DNA of 64,000 bases, taken from assembly GCA_028703495.1 (NCBI GenBank), contig JAQVMT010000001.1:215117-279116 (forward strand), read 5' to 3'. A program made the position numbers and the translations under genes. Source of the DNA: Clostridia bacterium. GTDB lineage: Bacteria; Bacillota; Clostridia; Christensenellales; CAG-314. A model generated the notes under the pieces. It had not been told where the DNA came from and searched no databases. It saw nothing but the letters and a program-made list of their open reading frames with translations. Shown piece after piece: positions 31,579-40,589 of this stretch (the stretch's first letter is position 1; each line of letters starts with the position of its first letter).

Positions 31579-32997
31579 ATGAGATCAAAACTTTTGCTTT
31601 TATGTATTCTCGCCGTGGTTGCGTTTTTCTTGCTCGGCTGTTCTCAAAACCCCTTGAAGCAAGCCGTCAAGAAAGCCGATGATGTGACCTTGACGCTTAC
31701 ACTCGATACGCAAACCAACACGCTCTACGGAGCAATGCTTCATAGGCTCACCAACAGAACGAATTACAATATACAATGCGCAGTCTATACACTTTTTCCC
31801 AATGTATATAGGCAAAATGCGCTAAATCCCGCCGTCAACAAGGAGTTCGGAGGTACCGCCTACGTCAACGGCGAAAGCTTCGGAGGAATTACCATAAACT
31901 CGGTTTTCGCAAACGGGAACACAAAATTCCACTTATCAGGCGATGACGACTATTTTTTGGAGATACCGATAAACGCCCCCTGCGGTTCGGTTACCGAAAT
32001 AGAGATCGTCTTTGAGGTCGCTTTGGCAAACGTTATACACAATTTGGGTTATGTCGGTTCAACCTACAGTTTGGGCAACTGTTTTCCGTTGCCCTGCGTT
32101 TACTCGGGAAACGGCTGTGTGAAGAACGCTTTCAGCTCGATCGGCGACAGTCGGTATTCGCCGAATATAAACTATTCGGCTACGGTAATCGTACCCTTTG
32201 ACCTGTCCGTGGTTTCTACGGGGAACACCTCGGCGGTAGTAGAAAGCGACGTGAAAACCTACAAGCTTCAAGCCGATTGCGTGAGGGATTTCTATGTTTG
32301 CGCTTCGAACGAGCTTAATCAAGTCGACACCACCATAGATGAAGTCGCCGTGAGATATATCTATGTCTCGGATTCCGCACCCGAAGATACTCTATCGCTG
32401 ATAACCGCCGCCTTCTCGTTTATGAACGAGCTGTACCCTTATCCATATTCTGTGGTCAACGTAATGCAGAGCAACGTTAGCGACGGAGTTTACCCGAACG
32501 TGGCAATCGTAAACGCAGATTTGTCCGACGGCGATAAAACGCACACGATTGTTCATGAAGTCGCACGCCAATGGTTTTACTCGATAGTTCACGTCAATCG
32601 CGCGGAATATTCCTTTATGGAAGCGGGGCTTGCCGAATATTTTACATACCTGTTTTTCGGGAAATATCCCGATTACGGAGATGTATCCAAAAAAATGAAG
32701 ACGTTGAGAACAAACGAAAAAGCATATGCAGAATTGCTCGACGGAACCGACGTCGGAATCTGCAGAAATATATACACCTTCGAAAACTACTTGCCTTATG
32801 TGTATTGTAATTATATCAAGGCACCGATAATGTTCGACGACTTGGTAAATACCGTGGGAATGAAAGCATTTTTAAAGGGTGTTGCCTGTTATCTGAATAC
32901 GTACGCATTCGATTCGCCGAAACCGCAGAATTTAATCGACTGCCTAAGCAAAAGCGCAGGAACGTCTTTAGATAAATGGTTTGATAATTATCTGTAA
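31579..32997 (+). CDS. Lipoprotein with M1-peptidase-like domain and degenerate zinc motif
   Basis: Lipobox FFLLGC; TIVHEVARQWFYSIVHVNRAEYSFMEAGLAEYFTYLFF resembles HExxHxW...NEGxAxY. Confidence 0.7.
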   Translation: MRSKLLLLCILAVVAFFLLGCSQNPLKQAVKKADDVTLTLTLDTQTNTLYGAMLHRLTNRTNYNIQCAVYTLFPNVYRQNALNPAVNKEFGGTAYVNGESFGGITINSVFANGNTKFHLSGDDDYFLEIPINAPCGSVTEIEIVFEVALANVIHNLGYVGSTYSLGNCFPLPCVYSGNGCVKNAFSSIGDSRYSPNINYSATVIVPFDLSVVSTGNTSAVVESDVKTYKLQADCVRDFYVCASNELNQVDTTIDEVAVRYIYVSDSAPEDTLSLITAAFSFMNELYPYPYSVVNVMQSNVSDGVYPNVAIVNADLSDGDKTHTIVHEVARQWFYSIVHVNRAEYSFMEAGLAEYFTYLFFGKYPDYGDVSKKMKTLRTNEKAYAELLDGTDVGICRNIYTFENYLPYVYCNYIKAPIMFDDLVNTVGMKAFLKGVACYLNTYAFDSPKPQNLIDCLSKSAGTSLDKWFDNYL

Positions 32998-33077
32998 ATT
33001 TTTGCAAAGTAAGAAATTAAAGGCTCTAACTGAAGTCGCACCAAGCATTATAAAAGTTATTTTACGTTCTATAACAC

Positions 33078-33243
33078 GGGCGAACACATGGGTTCGCCCC
33101 TACAGTTGAAAAGAGCGCACATATAGGTTCGCCACGACAGTTAATAATACTATTTTATTTAAAAGGGCGAACACATGAGTTCGCCACGACAGTTAAATAA
33201 CACTATTATGTTAAAAGGGGCGCACACATAGGTTCGCCCCTAC
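33078..33243. repeat. Four degenerate palindromic GGGCGAACACATGGGTTCGCCC-type units
   Basis: Units near 33078, 33115, 33164, 33218, each an inverted repeat GGCGAAC/GTTCGCC or variant. Confidence 0.85.
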
Positions 33244-33280
33244 CGCCAAAAGAACAATTTCGTTGGAAATATTGCTGTTT

Positions 33281-33450
33281 GCATCAGCCGATAAAAACAG
33301 TTCTGCTGTCGGGCAAGGGGGCATCATATGGTAAAACAGTTCTGCTGTCGGGCAAGGGGCATCAGCCGGTAAAATCAGCTGTGCTGTTGGGCAAGGGGCG
33401 TCAGTCGGTAAAAACAGCTGTGCTGTCCCGTAATTAAAGCTCTGCTGTCG
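33281..33450. repeat. 39-bp tandem repeat, about 4 units
   Basis: GCATCAGCCGGTAAAAACAGTTCTGCTGTCGGGCAAGGG-type units; TGCTG at 33304, 33343, 33382, 33421. Confidence 0.9.
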
Positions 33451-33454
33451 GTAT

Positions 33455-34537
33455 CTATTGAGCTTCTGCGAGGTTTGCGACGTACTGTTCATAGCTGATG
33501 ATTTTGTCCTTATACATCTGTTCCAAGCACTTATCCATAAGGTTCATACCCACGCCCTGACTCATACTGATTGTGCTTGCTATCTGGTGATTTTTGCCCA
33601 TACGGATAAGCGAGCGAATAGCGGGATTCATTATCATGACCTCGTAGGCGGCAACTCTTTTATTGAGGGTATAGCTGGGAATCAGCATTTGCGACACTAC
33701 GCCGATAAGCACGGAGGATAGCTGTGTTTTTACCTGAGCATGTTGTGTTTCGGGGAAGACGTCGATAATTCTGTCGATTGTGGAGGTCGCGCTTCTGGTG
33801 TGCAAGGTGCTTAACACAAGGTGTCCTGTTTCTGCGGCGGTCAGCGCAGCTCCGATTGTTTCCAAATCTCTCATCTCGCCGATTACGATAACGTCGGGAT
33901 CCTCTCTGAATATGGAGCGAAGCGAGTTGGCAAAGTCCAAAGTGTCCCTGCCTACTTCCTTTTGCGTAATAATGCTCTTTTTGGGCGAATATATGTACTC
34001 GATAGGCTGTTCAACCGTGATTATATGACAGTTGCGTTCGCTGTTTATTACGTCCACCATCGCCGCCAAGGTCGTGCTTTTGCCGCTTCCCGTGGCACCT
34101 GTGACAAGCACAAGCCCCGTAGGACGTCTGCAAAATTCGCGCAATTTGGAGGGCAAGCCCAGCTCCTCCAAGCTCTTGATTTTATTGTTGAGCAGTCGGG
34201 TTGCGATTCCGAAGTGTCCCATCTGCATAAAGACGTTAATACGAAAGCTGTAACCGTAAGCAGTGTAGTTTTTGTCAACTTCCTTTGCATTTTCCACGCT
34301 TGCCACCTGTTCGGGCGTGATTATCTGCTTTGCGAGCTCCTTTGCATCGGTTTCGGTGACTATATAGTCGTCGTATCGCCTGTAATCTCCCATTACTCTG
34401 AAATTTACGGGCAATCCGACCGATATCAAAATATCCGAGGCGTTGACCTCGATTCCTTTCTTCAACAGCTCGTCATAAACCAAAAACGTGGACACACTTT
34501 TTATATCGTTTACCTTCAACCCCTCAAATTCCGCCAT
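33455..34537 (-). CDS. pilT: PilT-type retraction ATPase
   Basis: ASDILISVGLPVNFRV, Walker A GATGSGKSTTLAAM, FANSLRSIFREDPDVIVIGEMRDLETI, AAETGHLVLSTLHTRSA. Confidence 0.9.
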   Translation of the reverse strand: MAEFEGLKVNDIKSVSTFLVYDELLKKGIEVNASDILISVGLPVNFRVMGDYRRYDDYIVTETDAKELAKQIITPEQVASVENAKEVDKNYTAYGYSFRINVFMQMGHFGIATRLLNNKIKSLEELGLPSKLREFCRRPTGLVLVTGATGSGKSTTLAAMVDVINSERNCHIITVEQPIEYIYSPKKSIITQKEVGRDTLDFANSLRSIFREDPDVIVIGEMRDLETIGAALTAAETGHLVLSTLHTRSATSTIDRIIDVFPETQHAQVKTQLSSVLIGVVSQMLIPSYTLNKRVAAYEVMIMNPAIRSLIRMGKNHQIASTISMSQGVGMNLMDKCLEQMYKDKIISYEQYVANLAEAQ

Positions 34538-34768
34538 GTTAACCTCTGCTCCTTCTTCGCACCAAATACGTTGATGCGTTTTGTATATTTCTCACCATAA
34601 ATCAGTCAAATTCAGTTGAATACTATCTTGAACCATATTTACGAAAAGATTGATGCGCTTCGAGTTTTATTTAAACATCATCTTTTACTAACAGTTTAGG
34701 CATTTGAATGCCATATGCAAGCTTGACAGTAGCTTTTTCAAAATATTCTTTAATAACCGACATCAATC

Positions 34769-35314
34769 CTATAATTCTGCGTTATTAATCCTTTGATATT
34801 CATCCCTTAAAATGGAATAGACATTCTCGTCCTTGACAACGCCGTCTGCGGTTATGTACGAGCTTCTCAGTTTACCTTCGTATACAAAGCCGCATTTTTC
34901 GATTACTCTTTTACTGCGCTCGTTGCCGTCAAAGTGTCCGACAGACACGCTGAATGCCTCTAAATCCTCGAAAAGATACTTTAAAACGGCTGTTACCGCC
35001 TCGGTCATCAATCCCCATCCCCAATAGTCCTTGCTTAACGAATACCCGATGTTGTACGCGCCGTCGAACCTGCGAAGCTTGTCGGGACGAAAGCCCACCG
35101 ACCCGATACACTTTCCGTTTTCCTTAAGCTCCAAAGCAAGCTCACCCTCGCTCTCGATAAAGATATCCAATATTACTTTGGATTCTTCGATGCTTTCGTG
35201 TGGGTGAAATCCCGCATTCAGCCCGATATCTGGCACCCTTGCATATTCGTAGAAGTCCTTTAAATCCTCCGTCTTGAACCGACGTAATACCAATCTTTGA
35301 GTTTCCGTTTGCAT
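34769..35314 (-). CDS. GNAT-family N-acetyltransferase (RimJ/RimL-like)
   Basis: TQRLVLRRFKTEDLKDFYEYA...NIGYSLSKDYWGWGLMTEAVTAVLKYLFE...NERSKRVIEKCGFVYEG. Confidence 0.88.
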   Translation of the reverse strand: MQTETQRLVLRRFKTEDLKDFYEYARVPDIGLNAGFHPHESIEESKVILDIFIESEGELALELKENGKCIGSVGFRPDKLRRFDGAYNIGYSLSKDYWGWGLMTEAVTAVLKYLFEDLEAFSVSVGHFDGNERSKRVIEKCGFVYEGKLRSSYITADGVVKDENVYSILRDEYQRINNAEL

Positions 35315-35534
35315 ATATCCCTCCGACAACAATTACCTTAATCCAACCGATATCGGCTGTAATTTAATCCGACATTCCCGATGCAACGATTCGCACATGC
35401 AAAAGCCACGCACCGTCAACATTTTGTTTGCCCTTTGACCGTTCGGCCGATTGGCATATTTGTTTGCCCTTTGACCATTCTACCGATTGGCATATTATTG
35501 CCAATAGAAACCTTCGCGCATGGCCCAAGTTAGG

Positions 35535-36848
35535 TCAATCCTTTTTTGCAAACATGCAAAGTGCGAGAGTGTGTTTGGTTTGCGGCAAAAAGTCGTATGG
35601 CTTGACGTATTTGAGAGCGTAACCCGTCTTCTTCACGGCAAGCAGATTTTCCTCCAAAAACTTGCTTTCTATAAGGCAGATAACCCTTTGGGCATCAATG
35701 CGCTTCAGCCAACCTAAGGTTTCGCCCTGAGCGTAGCTTCCCCGAACGTCCGCGACAACCGTTTGCGCCAGCTTACCATAACGTCTTTCGTGCGCAACCG
35801 CAAACAGACTCTCATCGCAAAACTCGGTTATTACGCTTTCGCGGTTTCTCTTTTCTACCTCATAAGCCAACGTCTTTTCCTTTTGCCTATCGATGCACAG
35901 CGTTTGAAATCCGCGTTTGGAAAACTGCGTTGCCAAAACACCGTTGTCCTCGCCAATAACAATCATATTCTCCTCGTCACGGCAGATATCGGAGATTTTG
36001 TCGATAATAAGCTCGGATATTTTCTCGTTTACACGATATTTGCTTCCGACAACGAGCGGCATAACGGCTTTGCCGCGTTTTGCCCAAAGCAACTTCTCTC
36101 CGCATACGAAAATCGGCTGTTCAAAATGAGTTTGATCGGCAAATACCCGCACCCACAAGCCGACGTTGGTTTTAATCTTCGAAAGCTCCTCCTTGAGTGT
36201 GTTTAAGCCTCTCAATTTGCCACTGCTTATATCCAAAAGCACCAACAAGCTATCTTCCGCACCGAGTAAATGCACGCCTCGAAGCATTCCGATTTGACTT
36301 GTTTTATTATAGGCGGTTACGTCGAATTTGCCGCAAAAAGTTTTAATTGCGGCGATGACATCGATGTGCCACCTTTCGCACACCTTACAATCGCAAATAT
36401 CCAAGGTTTTCTTGGTCTTTTCGCGGTAGTAACCTATGGCAATTTCGCCTTTTTGGTACTCCACATCGAAGGAAAGCGCGTTTCTGTATCTGTACGGATA
36501 GAAGATACCCTCGCATACGTCCGCGCCACACCAGAATCCGCAGTTTTTCAAAACCTTTTCAACGCTTTCGCGCTTCAGTAGCAGCTGTTTTCCGTAATCG
36601 ACAAACTGCAGGGCGCAGTTACTGCACTCATAAAAGTAAGGACATTCGGGCTTCACTCTGTCGGGCGACGGCATAGTAACCTTAACATTCTTGCCGTACG
36701 ACACCTTGCCGCGCTTGTCCTCAATCTCACACACGATCTCCTCTTGCGGTAAACAGAAGTCAACCACCGTAATCTCATCGTTGCCCTTGCAAACGCCGCG
36801 AAAATCCTCCGTAAGATAATCAACCTTGCCTATGAAAGTTTTTTTCAT
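35535..36848 (-). CDS. TrmA/RlmD-family RNA m5U methyltransferase homologue with degenerate catalytic motifs
   Basis: CPYFYECSNCALQFVDYGKQLLLKRESVEKVL (FeS region) and YDFLPQTKHTLALCMF C-terminus; DPPRKG and SCNPxT motifs absent. Confidence 0.75.
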   Translation of the reverse strand: MKKTFIGKVDYLTEDFRGVCKGNDEITVVDFCLPQEEIVCEIEDKRGKVSYGKNVKVTMPSPDRVKPECPYFYECSNCALQFVDYGKQLLLKRESVEKVLKNCGFWCGADVCEGIFYPYRYRNALSFDVEYQKGEIAIGYYREKTKKTLDICDCKVCERWHIDVIAAIKTFCGKFDVTAYNKTSQIGMLRGVHLLGAEDSLLVLLDISSGKLRGLNTLKEELSKIKTNVGLWVRVFADQTHFEQPIFVCGEKLLWAKRGKAVMPLVVGSKYRVNEKISELIIDKISDICRDEENMIVIGEDNGVLATQFSKRGFQTLCIDRQKEKTLAYEVEKRNRESVITEFCDESLFAVAHERRYGKLAQTVVADVRGSYAQGETLGWLKRIDAQRVICLIESKFLEENLLAVKKTGYALKYVKPYDFLPQTKHTLALCMFAKKD

Positions 36849-37004
36849 TAATCCTCCGATATTTGATTTGTAGTATGCTCTTTTACTAAAGAATAGGGGC
36901 AAAGCTACACTAGTGAATGCTTAATTAGCTTTGTTTTATTTTTATTTGCCAATCATACTTGAATTTATTGCGAAGTCAGCCCTTAAGTATTTTGCTGTTA
37001 GCGG

Positions 37005-39371
37005 TTATTTGTACCTTTTTTTGGATTTGAACAGCTCAATCAGGCTGCAATAGCTGTTGGTCTTGAGCATTTTGACTATAGGCTTTACGCACCCGTAATT
37101 GAGCATCCCGCCCGAGAATATACACATAGCTCTAAGCGGGGTATAGTCCAACGCTCTTATTAGTCCAAGCTCTGCTTCTGCATCGTTCTTATTGGTCTTT
37201 TGAATCTCTGCAACAGCCATTTTATACATTCTTCTGCCAAAGCGTCTGCGTTTCATCTCCAAACCGACCGAGCTTCCGTCAAATTGGCGGTTTATAATGT
37301 TTTCATCTTGCGGCACGAATCCACAAACCCTTGCGAAGCTCTCCTCGGTGAAGCCACCTTTGAGGTAGTCGACAGTCCTTTCTGGGACTTGCACACCTTT
37401 AACCTCGATTTCGGCTCTTCCGACGATATTTTGACTGCTGTTTCCAACAAGCAAAGAGTACGCTCCCTCGTCTACGCACCAACCCAGATCGATATCGTAA
37501 TGCTTGAAGGTCCCGAAATCGGTAGTAAATTTCACCTGTTTGGTTTCGCCAGGCTCCAAAAACACTTTGGAAAAGCCCTTAAGCTGTTTATCGACCGAAT
37601 AATACTTGTCGCTTCTATGGCTTACGTAAAGCTGAACGACTTCCTCTCCGCTAACCTTGCCGCGGTTTGTAACGTCGCATGCAACCTCGTAAGTATAATC
37701 GCCCGAAAGCTTGGTCACTCTCACATTCTCAACCGAAAAATCGGTATAACTCAACCCGAATCCAAAGGGAAACAACGTAGGCACATTCGCACTTTGGTAG
37801 TATCTGTAACCTACAAAAATACTCTCTTTATAGTGAACGGCGTTGTTGCCGCCCAAAACCTCCGCGCCGAAGGGATAATTTTCGGCATAGGGAAAGCTTT
37901 CGGACAGCTTTCCTGACGGGTTAACCTCGCCCGAAAGCACATTCGCGAGCGCACTGCCGCCTGCCTCTCCGCCGACTCCGCCGTAGACCAAGGCGTTGAC
38001 CGAATCCACCCATCTTACATCAACCGCACTTCCGCAGCATAGCGTCACAATAACCTTTTTTCCCGAATCGATGGCAATTTTTAATAGGTCGCGCTGATTT
38101 TGCGGCAACAAGAGGTCATCTCTGTCTCTGCCCTCGTACTCATAGCTGTCGGGAAGACCCAAATTCAGAATAATTCTATCATAAGAGCGGACGAATACCT
38201 CGGCAGTTTTCCTTTCGTCCTCGCTCAAGGTATTTGCCTTTAATGAGCAACCTTTTATAACGCGCACATTTATGCCTTTTTTTGCCAAGGCATCGAAAGC
38301 ATTTTCGCATTTATCTGTTTCTGTGTGTCCGCTTCCTCCGCCCTGTATCTTGGGCGAGTCGTAAAACGGATCCAAAACGCCTATGCCCCCGACGCCGTTT
38401 AGTGGCAAAATACCATCGTTTTTAAGTAAAACTATAGACCTTTCGGCAACCCTTCGAGCAATCGCAAGATGAGTTTGCCTGTTGACGGGCGTTTTTTCCT
38501 TAACCTGAGTAACGCACCTTTTTACCATGTTTATAATGTTGATTACTGCCTTGTCCAATTCATCCATCGACAAGTCGCCTTCGGCAAGAGCGTTGAGAAT
38601 TTCTTCCGCTCTGTAACTTCCCGAATAGGGCATTTCGAGGTCGCAACCCGCCTTCAATGCCTTCACTCGGTCGTCGATCGCCGCCCAGTCGCTTATAACC
38701 GCGCCGTCAAAGCCCCACTCCTTTCGCAGAAGGTCGGTTAAAAGCAGCTTGCTTTCCGATGCGTAATCTCCGTAAATGCGGTTGTACGCACTCATGATAG
38801 TATATGGCTTGGAGCGTTTAACACACTCCTCAAACGCATAAAGGTATATCTCACGCAGGGCGCGCGTGTCAACCTCCGCGCTGTATCTCATTCGGTAGGT
38901 TTCCTGATTGTTCAGCGCAAAATGCTTTAAACAAACTCCCACTCCCTTTTTTTGCATAGCATCGGTGTAGCTCACGGCAAATTCTGCGGTAAGGTATGGA
39001 TCTTCGCTCACATATTCGTAATTTCTGCCACAAAGCGCAGTCCTTTTTATATTGAGTGCAGGTCCGAGCACAATATCCACGTCGGCGCAAATCGCCTCCT
39101 CTGCAATAGCCGTGGCAAGCTCGGCAATAAGCTCTCTGTCGAACGAGCATGATGACAGCGAAGCAGGCGGAAAACAAGTTGCCTTTGCCGTCTTTCCCAA
39201 AGCGTTTACCCCGTCGGTATTGATTTCCTTTCTAAGACCGTGAGGGCCGTCGGACATCCATATTTTGGGCAAAAGCTCTGTTTCGACGGTTTCCCACGAA
39301 TTGGCCCCCATAACTATTTTTGCTTTTTGTTCCGTAGATAGGCTTTCGAGTATCTCCAATGTCTCTTTCAT
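37005..39371 (-). CDS. Glycoside hydrolase family 3 (beta-glucosidase-like)
   Basis: MSDGPHGLRKE, GVGVCLKHFALNNQET, GFDGAVISDWAAI (nucleophile Asp), Fn3-like C-terminus. Confidence 0.92.
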   Translation of the reverse strand: MKETLEILESLSTEQKAKIVMGANSWETVETELLPKIWMSDGPHGLRKEINTDGVNALGKTAKATCFPPASLSSCSFDRELIAELATAIAEEAICADVDIVLGPALNIKRTALCGRNYEYVSEDPYLTAEFAVSYTDAMQKKGVGVCLKHFALNNQETYRMRYSAEVDTRALREIYLYAFEECVKRSKPYTIMSAYNRIYGDYASESKLLLTDLLRKEWGFDGAVISDWAAIDDRVKALKAGCDLEMPYSGSYRAEEILNALAEGDLSMDELDKAVINIINMVKRCVTQVKEKTPVNRQTHLAIARRVAERSIVLLKNDGILPLNGVGGIGVLDPFYDSPKIQGGGSGHTETDKCENAFDALAKKGINVRVIKGCSLKANTLSEDERKTAEVFVRSYDRIILNLGLPDSYEYEGRDRDDLLLPQNQRDLLKIAIDSGKKVIVTLCCGSAVDVRWVDSVNALVYGGVGGEAGGSALANVLSGEVNPSGKLSESFPYAENYPFGAEVLGGNNAVHYKESIFVGYRYYQSANVPTLFPFGFGLSYTDFSVENVRVTKLSGDYTYEVACDVTNRGKVSGEEVVQLYVSHRSDKYYSVDKQLKGFSKVFLEPGETKQVKFTTDFGTFKHYDIDLGWCVDEGAYSLLVGNSSQNIVGRAEIEVKGVQVPERTVDYLKGGFTEESFARVCGFVPQDENIINRQFDGSSVGLEMKRRRFGRRMYKMAVAEIQKTNKNDAEAELGLIRALDYTPLRAMCIFSGGMLNYGCVKPIVKMLKTNSYCSLIELFKSKKRYK

Positions 39372-39604
39372 ATATATACATTCTCCGTTCACGAAAATTA
39401 CTTGGGAAAAGGTCGCGTATCAGGCGAACAGGTGTCGCCGTTACAAAGTGAGTGTAAAACGTACACGACCAAGGCGGGGAGGCACGCGCAACCCGCATCG
39501 AGATGAATTTGTTCGAAGTTTCCTCCAAAAAGAAATTGCGCCCAACGCAAAGCGTCAGAACGCATATGAAGGCGAAGCCGAGATATAACTGCGGACGCCC
39601 GTAT

Positions 39605-40345
39605 CTATGCCTTGCCCGCAACCGCGTTTTGCAAAATAATCTTGGATATTTCGTACTGAGCTTCCTCGCAAAGCAAGGACTTTGTCTCCAGCTCCACGCA
39701 ACGGAAAAGCTTGTTTGCTTGAACGATGTACTCCGCACTCTGCTTGGTTTCTTTGCTGTGCCTGCCGCCGCAAATCACTGCGCCTCCGACCTTTAAAGCA
39801 TCAAAATTGACGTTTTTAGTACCAAACACATCAAGCATTCTGTCCACGTTGTCTGATTGAGTATAACGTGCATACTCAAAAGAAACATCAAAAGCCTCCT
39901 CGGACAAGCCTTGCCGCTCCTTAGTTATTCTGCTCAACAAACGAGCGGCGGACCGCCACTTCAGCCTAGCAATTTTATAAACACGTCTGATTCGCCTTTT
40001 CCTGCGAGCAGACAAAAACAAGTCCAAATCGGACAACACACAGCTGCTGAATACCTGCGGGCATTTCTTTATCAACGAGAAAGCCACTAATGCGCCCATC
40101 TCGTCACCGAAAATTGTCACTCCGCTCGACTTGAATCTCTGTATAAAAGACGTCAAATCATAGGTCAAATTGGTTAAGTCAAAGGTTTCGTTGACTTCTT
40201 CGCCGTTGCCGTACATATGCGGCAACAAAACGTGGCAATCCTCCTTAAGCCTATCGATAAGCTTGTCATAAACATTAGGCATACCTATCCTGTGCAGAAT
40301 CACAACAGTAGGATTCTCACTTTTTCCAAACTCATAATAAAACAT
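39605..40345 (-). CDS. Alpha/beta-hydrolase-like protein lacking nucleophile Ser
   Basis: NPTVVILHRIGMPNVYDKLIDRL...VTIFGDEMGALVAFSLIKKCPQVFSSCVLSD resembles the fold; GxSxG replaced by GDEMG. Confidence 0.65.
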   Translation of the reverse strand: MFYYEFGKSENPTVVILHRIGMPNVYDKLIDRLKEDCHVLLPHMYGNGEEVNETFDLTNLTYDLTSFIQRFKSSGVTIFGDEMGALVAFSLIKKCPQVFSSCVLSDLDLFLSARRKRRIRRVYKIARLKWRSAARLLSRITKERQGLSEEAFDVSFEYARYTQSDNVDRMLDVFGTKNVNFDALKVGGAVICGGRHSKETKQSAEYIVQANKLFRCVELETKSLLCEEAQYEISKIILQNAVAGKA

Positions 40346-40589
40346 AATTAATCTTCCTCTTTAGCAGTTCTGTTCATACTGCCCGAAAAGGGATACGGAG
40401 TTTCGCCGTATATTTTAGCATCTGTCAAAACATATCTTTGTTTTGGCAAAACGTCTTTGCACGGAGCAAAGACAAAAGCCTTATCGGCATCAGTTCCCAG
40501 CCGATATTCATACTCTCATTTTCTGAGCTTCCCATATTCCCAAAACGATTCCGAATACAATGCGTTTTTCTTTATTCGGTTGGCTCGCC

